Assembly: GCA_016929775.1 (NCBI GenBank)
Contig: JAFGIE010000120.1
Coordinates: 1 to 50,763 of the forward strand
DNA length: 50,763 nt
From: Anaerolineae bacterium
GTDB lineage: Bacteria > Chloroflexota > Anaerolineae > JAFGEY01
Direction: 5' to 3'
The notes under the pieces are model-generated. The model was not told where the DNA came from, did no database searches, and saw nothing but the letters and a program-made list of their open reading frames with translations. Below are positions 1 through 8,367 of this stretch, in pieces (the stretch's first letter is position 1; the number at the start of each line of letters is the position of its first letter). The position numbers and the translations under genes were made by a program.

Positions 1-1
1 G

Positions 2-58
2 ACCCTTGGGCCCGAACTGGCAGCGCGCGTCTATGGCCCCTTGCCGGAGGACGGGTGA
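2..58 (+). CDS. C-terminal end of an unidentified protein (partial)
   Basis: An open frame enters from the left edge and ends in TGA at 56-58. It gives only 18 residues, ending in GPLPEDG. The stop overlaps the ATG at 58 (TGATG), the arrangement of translationally coupled genes, so this is probably the first gene of a pair with the nucleotidyltransferase stump that follows. There is too little sequence to name a family. Confidence 0.4.
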   Translation, partial: TLGPELAARVYGPLPEDG

Positions 59-177
59 TGCTTGCAGCGTCTATCTCTGTGGCGCTGCTCGTGGCAGAGG
101 CCCTCGATGCCCTCGGGGTGCTCTATGCCATTGGCGGTTCGACCCTGACCATCTTGTTCTCTCTCGCTGAGCGGTAA
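58..177 (+). pseudogene. Truncated nucleotidyltransferase-like gene (N-terminal stump)
   Basis: A 39-codon frame starts at ATG 58, overlapping the previous stop. Residues 9-27 read LLVAEALDALGVLYAIGGS, which resembles the beginning of an AbiEii/MNT-type nucleotidyltransferase: a helix followed by the GGS of the active-site loop. The Asp-x-Asp metal motif that should follow is absent. After GGS the frame runs into sequence that also encodes the C-terminus of the oxidoreductase on the opposite strand and stops at 175-177. I read this as a gene cut by a recombination junction near 120-135. The family call rests on about 20 residues. Confidence 0.45.
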
Positions 178-1220
178 GCTGCTTCGAGCAGAGCCACTGC
201 ATGTGCACCATCGCGAGGTGGGGAGAGGTTAGGTGTACCCTCTGTAACCGCAGACACGAATGCACCGCACGCCGATACATTGTCTACGCGTGGCTCGATC
301 TGCTCCGAGGCGCCACCGCGGTGTAGGTAGACACTCCCTCCGGTCATTGTATCGGCGGTCAGAATCCCGTGATCGCCATACACCGCGACCCGCCGTCCTT
401 CGACGCGCATATCGGCTGAGGTCAGGGAAAGGAGGACACCATTGGCCAGTCGGGCCTGGATGGCGATGAACCGTTCCACGGGCGCACCAGCCGTCTCCTC
501 GATGGCAGCCACGTCCGTCGGTGGCGCGCCTCCCAACCACAGCGCCAAATCCAGCCCATGCTGACCAGCGTTCGCCAGCGCACCGCCCCCGATCCGCGCC
601 GGGTCCATATGCCAGTTCCCCTCTTCCGTCCAGTCCTCATAGAAGGCAGCGGGAACACCAGCCTGCTTATACAAGGGAACGGCCATCCCCGCGATCGTGT
701 GACGTAGAGCATCGGACTCCAGCTCGGTGCCCAGCCACCATCGTGGATAGGAAAGGGCGACCGTGACCTGACGGATAGGCCCGATGGTACCCTCGCTTAG
801 CAGCCGTACCGCGGTCCGCCACTGCCCGGTAAAGCGAGTTGCGCAGCCGATGGTGACCACCCGCTCGGCCTGCTCTGCAGCCAGGGCTATTTGCCACGCG
901 TCACCGGGTGCCAGTGCCAACGGCTTCTCCACGAACACGTGCAGCCCGCGTTCCAGCGCAGCCATCGTCTGCTCATAGTGCAGGTGGTGAGGTGTGCAGA
1001 CTAGCACGGCGTCAAGGTCGGCGCGGTCGAGCATCTCACGCCAATCGGTGTATGCCTGGGGCACCCCGAGTAACTCCTGGGTTCGCCGGAGTGCTTCTGC
1101 ATCGCGCCGGCAGATGGCGACGATCTCTGCCCGACCGATTCGTTGCAGGTCGGGGATACGATTGATCAGCGCGATCATGCCGACGCCGATGACGCCTACT
1201 CGTAGCAGATCGGTGCTCAT
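123..1220 (-). CDS. Gfo/Idh/MocA family NAD(P)-dependent oxidoreductase
   Basis: This 365-residue cytoplasmic protein has an N-terminal Rossmann fold with GVIGVG at residues 9-14 and the family's EKP motif at 98-100. The C-terminal alpha/beta domain ends in the usual 'EAAYRSAREN' helix. The family oxidises or reduces sugars, inositols or related polyols, or acts as an aldose-aldose oxidoreductase; the substrate cannot be read here. The start at 1220 has a purine-rich AAGGGGG a few bases upstream. The length is normal, so the gene looks intact although its last 55 bases overlap the convergent nucleotidyltransferase stump. It is not obviously in an operon, but the next gene on the same strand (GH172) also acts on carbohydrates. 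Confidence 0.9.
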   Translation of the reverse strand: MSTDLLRVGVIGVGMIALINRIPDLQRIGRAEIVAICRRDAEALRRTQELLGVPQAYTDWREMLDRADLDAVLVCTPHHLHYEQTMAALERGLHVFVEKPLALAPGDAWQIALAAEQAERVVTIGCATRFTGQWRTAVRLLSEGTIGPIRQVTVALSYPRWWLGTELESDALRHTIAGMAVPLYKQAGVPAAFYEDWTEEGNWHMDPARIGGGALANAGQHGLDLALWLGGAPPTDVAAIEETAGAPVERFIAIQARLANGVLLSLTSADMRVEGRRVAVYGDHGILTADTMTGGSVYLHRGGASEQIEPRVDNVSACGAFVSAVTEGTPNLSPPRDGAHAVALLEAAYRSARENKMVRVEPPMA

Positions 1221-1892
1221 ATGGCCCCCTTCTGAAAGCTAGAGAGGATCTCTCGCAAGACTCAAAGACGCCTTCCTCCACCCTTCCCTGAGCGAACCGA
1301 GTCGATCACTTTTCGATCGTGCCAACTACCTTGCCAGGTACACGCTCTCCTCCTTCCGGCACCAGAAATGGACTCTCTACCCGATCGAGCGTCCACGACT
1401 AGGGGAGAGGGCCTTCTATGGTACTTGTGCGTCTCAAGATCGGTCTAGAACCGGCGCCTGCAACGCACCTATCGTACAACACATCGCCTGGACATCCAAT
1501 GACAGTGCGAAGAGCAGACCGTCCGTGATCGCGCCAAGCGAGCTCCATCCCAGGTTCCAGGCGGGGGTCGTCGTCTGGAGGCACACTAGGACGCCAGTGG
1601 GCCACATGTGGCACCTTGGGCAGCGATCTCTTGCACTTGGCTCAGGGCTGTGTGATGGAAGTGTCAATCTGTGCACGCTCTTTTGTGGTGACAGACCGGA
1701 GGGCATTCGCTGCCCAGACTGCGATGAGCAACTCCTCCCGGGGAACGAACTCGGGTTCCAAGTAGTAGAAGCTGAAAGAGTCGCCCACTTTTCCTCTCAG
1801 CGCCACAGCGCACCTTCTCTGCACCGGCGATGCACGATCTGCCCATCCTAGCACGGCAGAACGGGTTTGTGAAGGGCGCCCTCTCCCGCTCG
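1221..1892. other. 672-bp gap, possibly containing a decayed gene
   Basis: No convincing intact gene is present. Composition looks less GC-rich than the flanks. On the minus strand two stretches in different frames look protein-like: about 1645-1800 (contains 'FYYLEPEFVPREELLIAVWA') and about 1434-1590 (contains 'LGAITDGLLFALSLDVQAM'). They may be pieces of one frameshifted gene, but I could not assign a family. Short plus-strand frames here lack ribosome-binding sites. The upstream region of the oxidoreductase lies at the left end of this gap. Confidence 0.3.
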
Positions 1893-3071
1893 CTACTCCC
1901 TGTGGCTTTCTGCCCAGCGGGCCTTGTGCTCGACCATCTCTGCGGTCAGCGCGACTGCCGGTCCCGGACACTGGTTCTGCGGGTCATACAGCCACCGTCC
2001 CTGGTTGTCGCGCAGGATGGGCATCCGCTGTGCGACTGGCGGGGGATCGACGACCACCGTCGGGGCCTCGGCGTACCAGTACGCCACGCTGCTCATCTCG
2101 TTCGCCAGGTGATTGCCATGTCCGTGCTCGATCGTGACCTTGATCTCGCGCGTGAAGCGCACCGGGTTCTCGATGTGGAGCACATAGCTGGTCTGGTAAC
2201 CGCCCCGCCATCGCCCGCGCCCTGCCCCGGGGACGCTCGCCGGGATCGTCCGCGGCTCATAGATCGATGACCCGTTGCGCAGGAAGGCGTTCTCTTGCAT
2301 GCCCCATGCCTGGTTGAGATAGTCTTCGCTCCCTGTGCCGTGCAGGTCGGGGGGCCAGTGGTAGCCGTCCACCCAGATCATGTCGTCGCCCTCGCCCCAC
2401 CACGTCCCCTGGAAATTGGTCACCGAGAGGTTGCAGCCGATATAGTGCCCCCGTCCCTGGGTCTCCAGGATCACATAGTTGCTCTGCCAGGCCTGCCGTT
2501 CTACGTTGACGACGTTGGCCTCGGGCGTGTTGACCAGGACCTCATGCCCCCAGCCGCCAAAGGGGTTGGCCCGCCGGAACTCGGCGTGCAGGTACCCCAG
2601 GCGCTCGCTCGCCGGCGCCTCCTCCAGGGTCTCATAGTCGACGTAAAAGTACTGCCTGTGCTGTTCCTGGCTCTCGTTCACCAGCTCGATCACCGCGCGT
2701 TCGGCAAAGGGCATGGGCGCGTAGCAGTTCAGCGCCGCGCCGGCGTCGAACTGGTAGGGGGAGTTGGTGGACGCCGAAAAGAGCAGCGACTGGTACGAGT
2801 TGACCATGCCGTGCCCGAGCCCGAAGAAATCGCCCAGGGGACAGAGCACGCTCGGATGGGCGGCATTGTCGTACGTGATCTTGAGCAAGCACTCGCGGTA
2901 GTGGTTGCGCTGTGTCATCCAGAGGTGCGTGATGCACGCCGGGCCCTGGATGTCAGCCAATACGCGCGACTCGCCTGGCGCGATGCTCCAGGCGTCGCTG
3001 TTCCGCCCGCTGGTGTCCCACGAGGACACGCGGTGGGTCTTGCGGTTGTGGATCCGTGCGAGTTCCAACAC
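1893..3071 (-). CDS. GH172 (DUF2961) family glycoside hydrolase
   Basis: A 392-residue protein. The hallmark GTGSEDY motif of DUF2961 is at residues 245-251, preceded by the conserved 'WVDGYHWPPDLH' segment. DUF2961 is now glycoside hydrolase family GH172. Characterised members act on fructofuranose and arabinofuranose linkages (difructose dianhydride I synthase/hydrolase and exo-D-arabinofuranosidases), and the Glu of the GSEDY loop is a likely catalytic residue. I chose the GTG at 3071 because AAGGAGG (3085-3079) sits 7 bases before it. A longer frame from 3209 would add a Cys-rich extension without a ribosome-binding site. No signal peptide is evident with this start, so it may be intracellular. 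Confidence 0.87.
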   Translation of the reverse strand: MLELARIHNRKTHRVSSWDTSGRNSDAWSIAPGESRVLADIQGPACITHLWMTQRNHYRECLLKITYDNAAHPSVLCPLGDFFGLGHGMVNSYQSLLFSASTNSPYQFDAGAALNCYAPMPFAERAVIELVNESQEQHRQYFYVDYETLEEAPASERLGYLHAEFRRANPFGGWGHEVLVNTPEANVVNVERQAWQSNYVILETQGRGHYIGCNLSVTNFQGTWWGEGDDMIWVDGYHWPPDLHGTGSEDYLNQAWGMQENAFLRNGSSIYEPRTIPASVPGAGRGRWRGGYQTSYVLHIENPVRFTREIKVTIEHGHGNHLANEMSSVAYWYAEAPTVVVDPPPVAQRMPILRDNQGRWLYDPQNQCPGPAVALTAEMVEHKARWAESHRE

Positions 3072-3210
3072 TTGGATGCCTCCTTCAAGTGAGAAGTGCG
3101 TGCAGCCCGAAACGCTGCGCCCAGTATACCACAGAATCTGCAGCGCGCACGCCTGTCGACACGCCAGGCCAAGTCGCAGACCTGCGATAGGGCGGCACAC
3201 GGGGTCCATG

Positions 3211-3239
3211 TTGCCCCTCCGCGGCAGCCACGCTATAAT
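3211..3239 (+). promoter_or_regulatory. Sigma-70-type promoter of the zinc-ribbon gene
   Basis: TTGCCC at 3211-3216, a 17-base spacer and a perfect TATAAT at 3234-3239. The downstream gene starts at 3277, leaving a leader of about 30 bases. The same TTGCCC-N17 layout recurs in the promoter at 7053-7081. Confidence 0.75.
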
Positions 3240-3276
3240 GGGTTCAACCTATGTAGATCCCCGAGGCAGTGATACC

Positions 3277-4887
3277 ATGAAATGTACCCAATGCGGCGCC
3301 GAGATCCGTCCCGCAGACCGCTTCTGTGGACGGTGTGGCGCCCCGAGGCCACAACTTCCGCCCGCCTTTGCCCAGGCGCAGGCGCGCATGGAGCAGCTCC
3401 AGGCGCTGTACGCCGCCGGGCAGGTCGACGCCGCTGCCTTTGAGGTCCGGCGACGGGACTTGACCGTCCAGGGACCGGAGGGCGGCTACTGGTCGCCGGG
3501 TGGCGGCGATACCTGGTACTGGTATGATGGCAGCGCGTGGGTGGAGCGCGAGCCGCCGCTGGTCGGCGCGTTCACGCCGGCGTACACGCCCCCGCCGCCG
3601 GGCGCCCCGGTCGAGCGACCCGCGGCGCCTGCCGCGCCCACCACGGGGCGCAGGCGCCGCCCCTGGCGCTGGGTCGCCGTGGCTGGGGCCACGCTCGTCG
3701 TCGGGACCCTGGTCGTCCTCCTGGCGCTGCGGGCGGCGCCGCGCTGGTTGGCGCGGGGCGAGGGACCCGCTGCGACGTCGGTCGCCGCGCCGGCGACCAC
3801 GACGCCCGGGGCAGGATCGACCTCGGCAGCGACCCCCACGCCGCCGGCGGGATCCGCGCCGAGGGCAAGCGCCACGTCCACGGCGGCGCCCAGCCCGACG
3901 CCCAGCCCTGAGGCAGCGCCGGCGGGCGAGTTGGGCCTCAGCCGGGCGGCGCCGCTGCCCCGCACCGCGCGCGTCGAGTTCCTGACGTGGGAGCTGCAGG
4001 TGCTGGACGTCCTCCGCGGCGAGGCAGCGTGGCAGCGCATCGTGCAGGACAGCCCGGACGCCGCGCCGGCGCCCGACGGGCAGGAGTACCTGGTGCTGCG
4101 CCTGCGCGCGCGCTGCAAGGCAGTCGACACGTACTCGCACAGCTTTGGCCTGTACGAGCTGTACGTCACCGGGGATTCGCGCCTCGTGTACACGGATCGC
4201 TTGATGGACGTGCCCGCCCCCGAGCTGGTGTTCATGGACTTTTACACCGCGCAGCAGTTGGAGGGCTGGATGGACGTCCTGGTGGGGCAGGACGAGCACA
4301 ACCTGATGCTCGTCCTGAGCCGGGTGCTGTGGGGTGAGGATCGGGGCGCCCACGTGCGCTACGTGGCCCTCGAAGAGGGCGCCAGCCTGACCGTGCCCGG
4401 CGAGCTGGCGGCGATCCCGCCCAATGACCTGGGCACTGCTGCGGCGCAGCCCGCGCCGCTGGGAGAGACGGTCGTGTCCGAGGACTGGGAGATCGCCGCC
4501 CTGCAGGTCCTGCGCGGCGCGGAGGCGTGGGCGTTCGTCCAGCAGCTCTCCGATCGCAACGCGCCTCCCGAGGAGGGAATGGAATACGCCCTGGTCGAGG
4601 TCCGCGTCCGCTACATCGGGGCGGAGGACGGGGCGCGGGTCGTCTCGCTCAGCAGCTTTGTCGCCCTGGCGGGCGACGGCACGACCTACGAGGCGGCGCG
4701 CGTCCGGAGCGCCGATGCCGCATCCACGTGGATGCCAGCTGGCCTTTTTCCCGGCGCGGCGCGCCAGGGCTGGGTGCCGCTCCAGGTCCCCGTCGAGGAC
4801 GAGGGAACGGTGCTGCGTTTCGTGCCGCCGGATGTCCTGGGAGGCGACGACCAGGCCAATACCCGCTACCTCGACCTGGGACCGTGA
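3277..4887 (+). CDS. Zinc-ribbon membrane protein with two tandem extracytoplasmic domains
   Basis: A 536-residue protein. A zinc ribbon lies at the N-terminus (Cys 3, 6, 17, 20; CTQC and CGRC). It is followed by a short helical segment (about 35-60), an aromatic 'DTWYWYDGSAW' stretch, a Pro-rich region, one transmembrane helix (about 131-152) after RRRR, and an Ala/Pro/Thr linker (about 160-220). Two related domains of about 150 residues follow, each starting with 'E.LTWELQVLDVLRG' or 'EDWEIAALQVLRG' and containing a 'G.EY.L..[LV]R.R' strand. The repeats resemble DUF4352-like immunoglobulin-type domains found outside the membrane. The start at 3277 lies just after the TATAAT promoter. The role is unknown; the architecture suggests cytosolic zinc ribbon, membrane anchor and external binding domains. 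Confidence 0.8.
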   Translation: MKCTQCGAEIRPADRFCGRCGAPRPQLPPAFAQAQARMEQLQALYAAGQVDAAAFEVRRRDLTVQGPEGGYWSPGGGDTWYWYDGSAWVEREPPLVGAFTPAYTPPPPGAPVERPAAPAAPTTGRRRRPWRWVAVAGATLVVGTLVVLLALRAAPRWLARGEGPAATSVAAPATTTPGAGSTSAATPTPPAGSAPRASATSTAAPSPTPSPEAAPAGELGLSRAAPLPRTARVEFLTWELQVLDVLRGEAAWQRIVQDSPDAAPAPDGQEYLVLRLRARCKAVDTYSHSFGLYELYVTGDSRLVYTDRLMDVPAPELVFMDFYTAQQLEGWMDVLVGQDEHNLMLVLSRVLWGEDRGAHVRYVALEEGASLTVPGELAAIPPNDLGTAAAQPAPLGETVVSEDWEIAALQVLRGAEAWAFVQQLSDRNAPPEEGMEYALVEVRVRYIGAEDGARVVSLSSFVALAGDGTTYEAARVRSADAASTWMPAGLFPGAARQGWVPLQVPVEDEGTVLRFVPPDVLGGDDQANTRYLDLGP

Positions 4888-4922
4888 GCCTGGATCGGGC
4901 GATCGCGCGCCGGTGAGTGCAT

Positions 4923-4973
4923 AGACCCCCGCGGTCGGCGGGCATCTCTGCCCGCTCGAGACCGCCGGGGGCT
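4923..4973. repeat. Nested hairpin element, copy 1
   Basis: The outer stem pairs CCCCC (4926-4930) with GGGGG (4967-4971) and GCGGTC (4931-4936) with GACCGC (4960-4965), with one bulged base. The inner stem is GCGGGCA (4938-4944) with TGCCCGC (4949-4955) around a TCTC loop. A second copy lies at 34246-34296 with the same inner sequence and compensatory changes in the outer stem. It lies between the convergent genes ending at 4887 and 5006, so it could terminate transcription, but no T-run follows on either strand. Confidence 0.7.
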
Positions 4974-5005
4974 GCGTCTGCGGGGTCTGGTCGATGCCGG
5001 TGCGC

Positions 5006-6985
5006 TCAGTTCGCCAGGTTGGGGGCTGGGGCGCCGTCGCGGCGAAACGCAAAGCGCTGCGACTGTGGGGCTCCGTCCTCCATCTTGCCCCAGGCGCTGA
5101 TCAGCGTGCCCTGCAGGCTGATCGTCTCACCCTCGGTCGGGATCGTCCCCGTGACGTGGTAAACGGCTTGCCCGCCGTTGGGGCAGTCGTGAAAGTTGAC
5201 TGTGCCCACTACGGTCGTCTCGCTGTCCTGCAGCAGGCTCACGGTCCAGCGGTAGGGCATGTCCTCTCCCCCGCCGCACAGGGGGCCATACCAGTTGCCG
5301 TCCCACGAATCAGCGCAGTGCACGACGATCCAGTCGAACCCAGCCCACTTCCACGCCTTGTCGCTCTCGCTACAGCTGGTTGCCGTGCAGCCCTCCACCA
5401 GGAACCCGAGCGTGTTCGCGCCCGGTTTCAGCTTGACCGGCTGGTCGAGCGTGACGCCCAGGTCCTCGGTGCGGTAAATCTTGAGACGGAGGTCCAGCCG
5501 CTTTCCCTCGAACTGGGGCGGGGCCTCGATCCGGAACGTGAGCTGGCTCTGATCGGTCTCGAACTCGGCGGTTGGGTCGAGCGGAGACTCGCTCTCGAGT
5601 CCTTGGGGGTCGCGCTCGACCGCCAACAGGGTGTACGCGGGAAAGTAGGTCGGGGCCTCGGCGCGGAGCCTCCCGATCAGCGCCGGATCGCCCGCCGGGC
5701 TCCCGACCGGAAAGCGCCCGATCGTGTCGCTCTGCGCGTCGATCCACAGCCGCCCCAGGAGGTTCCAGTTGGCGTACGACGTCCGTCCTATGTACGTGAA
5801 CTGGTCATAGATGAATCGCTCTCCCTCTGCCCAGGCCCAGATGTTGCCCGCCGACGTGTACTTGGCGAACTTGGTCCCGTCGTAGACCAGGGTCTGTTCC
5901 ATGCCCGGGTAGTTGGGATCGACGATGTACAGGTCATGGCCCATCTTCTTGTAGCAGATCAGCCCGTGGCCCCCGGAGGATCCGGAGCGGTAGACCGCCA
6001 GGAGCTGCGGCTGTCCCGATTGCTCCAACGCGTAGGCGAGCGAGTAGAAGGTGCGCTGGTGGTCGTTCAGGTTGGCGTCGCGGACGACGTATTTCCTATC
6101 CTCGATCGGCGCGCCGACAAAGCTCTGCGCCACCGAGACCAGGCGCATCGCCGTGTCGTCGTCCTGCCAGAAATTCGGCGTCTTGCCCTCTGGCCCCAAG
6201 TTGTTGTCCATCAGCCCCCTGAGTTTCTGGCCCGTGACCGGCTTTTCCTCGATGAAGTACCAGAGTGCGGTCAGCGACAGGCCACCGCAGAAGCCGCGGG
6301 GCGAGATGTAGGAGCCATAGTTGCGCAGGTGCCAGCTGTCGTCCTCGGGGTTGAACTTGGTTTCCTTGTCGAGCGCGTCGAGCCGGGCATAGTCCGTCGC
6401 GGTCAGGACCAGGTCCCCGCCCCGCCGAGCGGCGACGGTCACGGACCGCTCGTCTCGGTCGACCAGCGGCAGCCCGTCCAGCGCGCCCGTGGCGGGCTCG
6501 ACAAAGAAGGCCATGACAAAGGCGTCGGCGGGCGCGTCGACCGGCACCTTGAGCTGGACCGGCGCCTCGGCATAGCCGTCTCCGCTGTCCAGCGTGATCA
6601 ACGGGGAGACCGGGGCGAACGTCTCTCCCCGCTCGTGGGCCTCGATCGCGCGCGCCGAGACCCGGATCGGTTGGGTCTGGGTGTACGCGCCCTGTGGGAC
6701 GACGATCTGCAGCCCGTCCAGCGGATCGCCCGGTGCGTCCACCGTGATCGTCCCCCCGTTCGCGTCGACGGTCGCCTCTGCCAGCGCCACACGCTCGCCC
6801 AGGCGCAGCCCGTTGGCGCTCGGGGCGGCGGGTGGGGCCTGTGTCGTTGCCAGCGGTCCTGCTCCGGTCGTCGGTTGGGCGGCGGGTGGAGCGCCCGTCG
6901 GTCGCGGGAGACAGGCAAGGGGGAGGATGGTCAGCACGAGGGTGACCGTGAGCGCAAGCGTCCTGGGGGTGTGGAGTCTGGGCAT
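5006..6985 (-). CDS. Secreted lipoprotein with a papain-like cysteine peptidase domain
   Basis: A 659-residue protein. The signal peptide ends in a lipobox (LPLAC, lipidated Cys25), followed by a Pro/Ala/Thr linker. Residues about 60-200 form a beta-rich ZU5/Ig-like segment. A papain-like fold follows: GFCGG (Cys233) at the start of a helix, GGHG (His340) and VDPNYPG (Asp356), the order Cys-His-Asp expected of the peptidase C39/CA clan. The last 150 residues are beta-rich with several Cys. I chose the ATG at 6985 because GAGGAG lies directly upstream; the ATG at 7012 lacks one. The protein should be tethered outside the membrane, either as a peptidase or as a binding protein using the same fold. 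The target is unknown. Confidence 0.75.
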   Translation of the reverse strand: MPRLHTPRTLALTVTLVLTILPLACLPRPTGAPPAAQPTTGAGPLATTQAPPAAPSANGLRLGERVALAEATVDANGGTITVDAPGDPLDGLQIVVPQGAYTQTQPIRVSARAIEAHERGETFAPVSPLITLDSGDGYAEAPVQLKVPVDAPADAFVMAFFVEPATGALDGLPLVDRDERSVTVAARRGGDLVLTATDYARLDALDKETKFNPEDDSWHLRNYGSYISPRGFCGGLSLTALWYFIEEKPVTGQKLRGLMDNNLGPEGKTPNFWQDDDTAMRLVSVAQSFVGAPIEDRKYVVRDANLNDHQRTFYSLAYALEQSGQPQLLAVYRSGSSGGHGLICYKKMGHDLYIVDPNYPGMEQTLVYDGTKFAKYTSAGNIWAWAEGERFIYDQFTYIGRTSYANWNLLGRLWIDAQSDTIGRFPVGSPAGDPALIGRLRAEAPTYFPAYTLLAVERDPQGLESESPLDPTAEFETDQSQLTFRIEAPPQFEGKRLDLRLKIYRTEDLGVTLDQPVKLKPGANTLGFLVEGCTATSCSESDKAWKWAGFDWIVVHCADSWDGNWYGPLCGGGEDMPYRWTVSLLQDSETTVVGTVNFHDCPNGGQAVYHVTGTIPTEGETISLQGTLISAWGKMEDGAPQSQRFAFRRDGAPAPNLAN

Positions 6986-7052
6986 CTGTCTCCTCAGCTT
7001 CGGGCTGGGCACGCGGACGGCAGGGCGGCACTCGCCGACGAGCTATGGTTTC

Positions 7053-7081
7053 ATTGTACCCAAGGGAGCGGAAAAGGGCAA
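7053..7081 (-). promoter_or_regulatory. Sigma-70-type promoter of the papain-like lipoprotein gene
   Basis: Read on the minus strand: TTGCCC (7081-7076), a 17-base spacer and TACAAT (7058-7053). Translation starts at 6985, giving a leader of about 60 bases. Confidence 0.7.
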
Positions 7082-7095
7082 GGTTGCGCTGTCTG

Positions 7096-8202
7096 CTACG
7101 GCGCCGGCTCGACGTACTGATCCAACGCCCGGCTGCCGACAAAGGGGATGAACCCGAGCGACCGTGCGGTCGCGACCACCCAAGCCACGTTTTCCGGCAG
7201 CAGCGCATAGTCCACCGTGAAGACGGGCAGTCCCTTGGCCTGTGCGGCGTACAGGTCGCGCAGGTACGCCTCGCTGCTGACGTGCAGCGTGCTGTCGGGG
7301 TCGCGGTACACGCGGCGGCAGGCGCGCGAGAGCGAGGCGCGGTAAGCGCGCGTGTCCACCTCGTCCTTCGTCCGGGGCAGCGGGCAGTCGCCTGGGGGGT
7401 CGTTGTCCGCCCCGCCGTCGAACCAGACCTGCTCCTGCGCCAGGGCGTCGATGATCGCCGCATAGTCGTCGCGCGCGACCAGCTCGGCGGCGTTCTGGGC
7501 GACCACGAGAAAGCCGGGACGCTGGGCGCGCCCGTGGGCGGCGAGATCCCCCACCCAGCGCACCATCTCGTCCACCGGGTCCACGCCGTCTCGCCCGGCG
7601 ATCGCGATCACGCTCTCGTCTGCGTAGGCCTCGACCCAGTCGAGGTACGCGCCGTCGAACCCGGCGTCGACGACCTGCCCCAGCAGTCCGCCCTCTCCCA
7701 GCCAGATCGTACGCCACGCGTCGCGCCAGAACGCGACCGGATAGGCGCCCTCCCAGCCATCGGGATCCTCGCCTGCGATCCAGCCGGGATCCCCGACTTC
7801 CCATCCCTCTTGCCAGTAGACGCGATAGTCCTCCGCCTGCCCGATGTCGAGGTAGGCGAGGACCAGCTTGGGGTGGGGCGCAGCGTGCAGGCGCGCGACC
7901 ATGTCCGCCATCGGATAGCCTGCGTTCCCCGCCTCGGAGGGGATGTCGTCCAGCACGACCATGTCGTAGCTTGAGGAGGCGATCTGGTCGATCGTCTCTG
8001 CATCCAGGTCCACATCGATCAGGTAGAGCCAGTGCCTCACCTCCGCCAGGGGGCCACGCGCGGGCATGGCGCTCGGGCGCGCGATGGGCGCAGAGCCCGT
8101 CTCGAGCAGACCGGGCTGTTCGCCACGATCGCAAGCTGCCCACGTCAAGGCGCCACAGAGCAGGATCGCCCAGAGTACCCCATGTCGCGCGCGTCGTCCC
8201 AT
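7096..8202 (-). CDS. GH114-like (TM1410/DUF297-type) glycosidase lipoprotein
   Basis: A 368-residue protein. The signal peptide ends in a lipobox (LTWAAC, Cys24). The mature part matches the TIM-barrel family around endo-alpha-1,4-polygalactosaminidase (GH114) and the related TM1410 group: 'YDMVVLDDIP' early, 'LVLAYLDIGQAEDYRVYW' in the second strand, and 'GFDGAYLDWVEAY' carrying the acidic residues on the later strand. Such enzymes cleave galactosamine-containing exopolysaccharide. The start at 8202 has GGAG upstream and gives a clean signal peptide; the longer frame to 8427 would run through the divergent padR promoter. The exact substrate is inferred from the family only. Confidence 0.82.
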   Translation of the reverse strand: MGRRARHGVLWAILLCGALTWAACDRGEQPGLLETGSAPIARPSAMPARGPLAEVRHWLYLIDVDLDAETIDQIASSSYDMVVLDDIPSEAGNAGYPMADMVARLHAAPHPKLVLAYLDIGQAEDYRVYWQEGWEVGDPGWIAGEDPDGWEGAYPVAFWRDAWRTIWLGEGGLLGQVVDAGFDGAYLDWVEAYADESVIAIAGRDGVDPVDEMVRWVGDLAAHGRAQRPGFLVVAQNAAELVARDDYAAIIDALAQEQVWFDGGADNDPPGDCPLPRTKDEVDTRAYRASLSRACRRVYRDPDSTLHVSSEAYLRDLYAAQAKGLPVFTVDYALLPENVAWVVATARSLGFIPFVGSRALDQYVEPAP

Positions 8203-8248
8203 CGACCTGGCTCCTTCTGCCCAGCTGCACGCGCTGTGCGCGATGCGC

Positions 8249-8277
8249 ATTATACGCCTGGCGCCTGGCGCCGACAA
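8249..8277 (-). promoter_or_regulatory. Promoter of the GH114-like gene
   Basis: Minus strand: TTGTCG (8277-8272), a 17-base spacer and a perfect TATAAT (8254-8249), about 45 bases before the start at 8202. It is back-to-back with the padR promoter, so a regulator bound in between could affect both genes. Confidence 0.7.
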
Positions 8278-8296
8278 CCTGCTCTTCTGTGCACGC

Positions 8297-8325
8297 TTGA
8301 CAAAACCTACAGTTGCGGATATAAT
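8297..8325 (+). promoter_or_regulatory. Consensus promoter of padR
   Basis: TTGACA at 8297-8302, 17-base spacer, TATAAT at 8320-8325: a perfect sigma-70 promoter. The padR start is at 8368. Such a strong promoter normally needs repression, and palindromes overlap its -10. Confidence 0.9.
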
Positions 8326-8344
8326 ATATCTGTAGTGGATATAT
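8307..8344. promoter_or_regulatory. Candidate PadR operator overlapping the -10
   Basis: Three overlapping dyads cover the promoter: CTACAG (8307-8312) with CTGTAG (8330-8335); GATATA-A-TATATC (8318-8330); and ATATATC (8324-8330) with GATATAT (8338-8344). PadR repressors commonly autoregulate by binding A/T-rich dyads at their own promoter, so I propose this as the autoregulatory site. Which dyad is bound cannot be decided from sequence. Confidence 0.55.
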
Positions 8345-8367
8345 TCACCCAGGAGGAGCGACGCCCG

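Noticed and set aside
1525..1851. A 108-codon plus-strand frame in the 672-bp gap
   Set aside because: No ribosome-binding site, no motif, and the minus strand looks more protein-like here.
3244..5052. A 602-codon minus-strand open frame opposite the zinc-ribbon gene
   Set aside because: Arg/Gly/Pro-rich shadow translation with no recognisable domain.
4994..7120. A 708-codon plus-strand open frame opposite the papain-like lipoprotein gene
   Set aside because: High GC leaves few stops in the opposite frame. The minus-strand gene has a lipobox, active-site motifs, a promoter and a ribosome-binding site; the plus-strand frame has none.
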